A DNA stretch of 64,000 nucleotides, from positions 1 through 64,000 of the forward strand of contig NZ_JBJURJ010000004.1 of NCBI RefSeq assembly GCF_046098205.1, in the 5' to 3' direction. Shown piece by piece: positions 62,357-64,000 of this stretch; positions within the stretch are counted from its first letter, which is position 1; each line of letters starts with the position of its first letter. The notes below the pieces were generated by a model, which had not been told where the DNA came from, made no database searches, and saw nothing but the letters and a program-made list of their open reading frames with translations. Made by a program: the position numbers and the translations under genes. This DNA comes from Paenibacillus_AR mesotrionivorans (GTDB taxonomy: Bacteria > Bacillota > Bacilli > Paenibacillales > NBRC-103111).

Positions 62357-63041
62357 GCTGATGAAGCTTGAATTGCGCAAGTTCCGGATGGGCTTCTACA
62401 TCCGTTCGGCAATCATCGCCAACATCGTGATATTAGGTCTAGTGTGTTTCATGAGCCTTAACCCGGAGATTCAAGACGGGTTGTCTCTGACCCATTACAG
62501 CATGGCCTTCACTGTCATTGATACGCTGGTAAGAGGAACCTACATCGTATTCGCCGCTGTCCTTATTTCAAACCTGGTGATCGATGAGTTCCGTACCAAA
62601 TCGATCATGCTTTTGTTCATGTACCCGATCAACCGTAAAAAACTCATTGCCGCGAAGCTGATCATCATTCTGTTATTTACCCTGATTGCCAATATTGCAG
62701 GAAATCTGATGGTAGGAGCGGGCTTTCTGGCAGTAAACCTGTTCACTCACACGATATCCGGTCCGTTAACAGCTGCTGTATTATCTAAAGCCCTTCTTAT
62801 GATCCTGATGAGTGCAGTCGTCACAGGCTTCATGGGGTTGATTCCGCTTTATGTGGGGATGAGGAAGCACTCCACTCCTGCTACCCTCGTATCCTCTCTC
62901 CTTATTGTCGCGATTGTCTGCCAAACCGTAGGTGGCGTCACGTTATACTCCTTTATTGCTGTACCCATCGGATTGGCCGCTCTTGGAGCAGTCATTGCTT
63001 ATATGGCGATTCGCAACATTGAGTATACCGATGTGCCGTAG
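62343..63041 (+). CDS. ABC transporter permease (BcrB/YcbO type)
   Basis: A 232-residue membrane protein with six hydrophobic segments (for example SAIIANIVILGLVCFMSLNP, LIIILLFTLIANIAGNLMVG). ATG 62343 within the end of the ATPase gene; ATG 62334 in the same frame is possible. It contains the DEFRTKSIMLLFMYPINRKK loop typical of ABC-2 permeases. Together with the ATPase it forms an exporter controlled by the adjacent two-component system. Confidence 0.88.
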   Translation: MSLFKLMKLELRKFRMGFYIRSAIIANIVILGLVCFMSLNPEIQDGLSLTHYSMAFTVIDTLVRGTYIVFAAVLISNLVIDEFRTKSIMLLFMYPINRKKLIAAKLIIILLFTLIANIAGNLMVGAGFLAVNLFTHTISGPLTAAVLSKALLMILMSAVVTGFMGLIPLYVGMRKHSTPATLVSSLLIVAIVCQTVGGVTLYSFIAVPIGLAALGAVIAYMAIRNIEYTDVP

Positions 63042-63064
63042 GTCGTGAGAGGCCTGCAATGGCA

Positions 63065-63934
63065 CTATTCAAACCTCAACTGCAGGGAATCGCAAACCGG
63101 CGTATAGCCGATCTTTTGGTAGATGCTGTTCGAGGTGGGATTGGCCAGGTCCGTATATAAGACGCACTTGGTGAAGCCTTTATCCAAGGCAAGCTGGCTG
63201 ATTTGGGCGACAATTGAAGTGGCGTAGCCCTTCCTGCGTTCATAGGGAGGGGTATAGACGAAGGCCACGCCAATCGCCGTCTGCATGACCCTTGTAAAGC
63301 CTGCCATGGCAACGGGTATCCCGTTGTCCTCCAGAATATAGAGTTTTTTCGATGCGATCCGGTAGAGGTAGGGGGTGGCATCCTCCTGCGGGATGGACAT
63401 GTCGGTTTTGCCGTAGCTCCCCGCTGCGTTGAAGGCTTCTGCCCAGTAGGGGAAAAAGGGCATATCCTGTTTATTTAACAATCGAATGGTGCCCACCTGT
63501 TGAATGTCCGGGTTGACTGCCGTAAGCTCATAGATCCGCTGGTTCATAGTGGTTTGAAAGGTTAATCCTTTGCGCATGGTATAGGCTCTGGCGAAATGCT
63601 CTGCCAGGGTCTTTTCGGTGATGACTCCCGGAAGGTCACGGTCCTTCAGCCCGTCGATGAGACAGTCCACCGCTTCCGAATGGATGATATTGTCTGTTGC
63701 ATAAAGCGTAATATTGTGGGGAGGGGTCATGAGGGCAGTAAGCTGAATGCCTCTGGCATCCGAAACGGTAGCCATTAGCCAATGGACAGGGTCGCGCCAG
63801 TCGGTTTTGTCTTTTCCTTCATGCCCCATGATGAGATTGCCCAGTGGAATCATATTCTGCGCTTCATGACGCATCAGCACCTCATAGGTATCCTTGTAGA
63901 ACTCGTGCACATCTGCATACAGCTTGAATTGCAT
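63065..63934 (-). CDS. GNAT-family N-acetyltransferase
   Basis: A 289-residue protein whose C-terminal third is a GNAT domain: VAFVYTPPYERRKGYATSIV gives the acetyl-CoA-binding R-x-x-G-x-A loop, followed by KCVLYTDLANPTSNSIYQKI and GYTPV. The N-terminal part is a degenerate second GNAT-like half, as in two-domain family members. Convergent with the ABC permease gene, from which it is separated by 23 bases. Substrate unknown. Confidence 0.88.
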   Translation of the reverse strand: MQFKLYADVHEFYKDTYEVLMRHEAQNMIPLGNLIMGHEGKDKTDWRDPVHWLMATVSDARGIQLTALMTPPHNITLYATDNIIHSEAVDCLIDGLKDRDLPGVITEKTLAEHFARAYTMRKGLTFQTTMNQRIYELTAVNPDIQQVGTIRLLNKQDMPFFPYWAEAFNAAGSYGKTDMSIPQEDATPYLYRIASKKLYILEDNGIPVAMAGFTRVMQTAIGVAFVYTPPYERRKGYATSIVAQISQLALDKGFTKCVLYTDLANPTSNSIYQKIGYTPVCDSLQLRFE

Positions 63935-64000
63935 GGCCGCATCACCCTTTCAACTGTTCCTTGTTTGTTATGAGAATGCCAAAAAGCTCCATCCCACTAT

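Overview
The window looks like a Paenibacillus-type chromosome (Bacillota). The evidence is an 11-gene tRNA cluster, an order of sigW/rsiW, cdaA, cdaR, glmM and a ribozyme-led glmS that is typical of Bacillales, Fur-box-controlled siderophore genes and Paenibacillus-style dispersed repeats. Names rest on protein motifs and gene order read by eye; no database search was possible.

Layout. 25-930: eleven tRNA genes. 917-1510: a 169-bp unit repeated three times, each copy carrying the 3' end of tRNA-Gly plus a terminator. 1514-15443: iron/siderophore island with an AraC regulator, two binding lipoproteins, two pairs of FecCD permeases, one shared ATPase, three esterases and, unusually, two nitrogenase component 1-like proteins; Fur-like boxes precede the AraC gene and both lipoprotein genes. 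16221-19010: PEP carboxylase. 19425-20342: DMT transporter. 20388-28041: sigW-rsiW, cdaA-cdaR-glmM and glmS with its self-cleaving ribozyme, linking cell-envelope stress, c-di-AMP synthesis and amino-sugar supply.

28066-54279 is a complete 26.2-kb Tn7-like transposon at the classical attTn7 position, 25 bp past the glmS stop codon. Both ends match each other (24 of 29 bases) and are flanked by a CGAGC duplication. It carries tnsA, tnsB and tnsC with all catalytic residues, and two different TnsD/TniQ target selectors. Its AT-rich cargo looks like a defence island: a large P-loop GTPase, DUF6037-like and DUF5677-like proteins, a HEPN-motif protein and a RecD-like helicase fused to a nuclease-like domain with a small partner. 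Broken genes lie among them (AlbA_2, restriction enzyme, RecJ, a TnsB tail), along with a group IIC intron whose maturase is frameshifted. The insertion cut the glmS terminator inside its stem; the rest of that terminator now sits 26 kb away at the far junction.

54363-56493 is a second, 2.1-kb Tn7-like element without transposase. It has a different end sequence, its own CTTAC duplication and a decayed MarR/monooxygenase/transporter/reductase cargo. The locus downstream of glmS has therefore been hit at least twice by different Tn7-like families.

56672-63934 returns to chromosome: an MFS exporter, an Lrp/AsnC regulator, a serine beta-lactamase-like hydrolase, a two-component system with an ABC exporter (antibiotic-sensing type) and a GNAT acetyltransferase.
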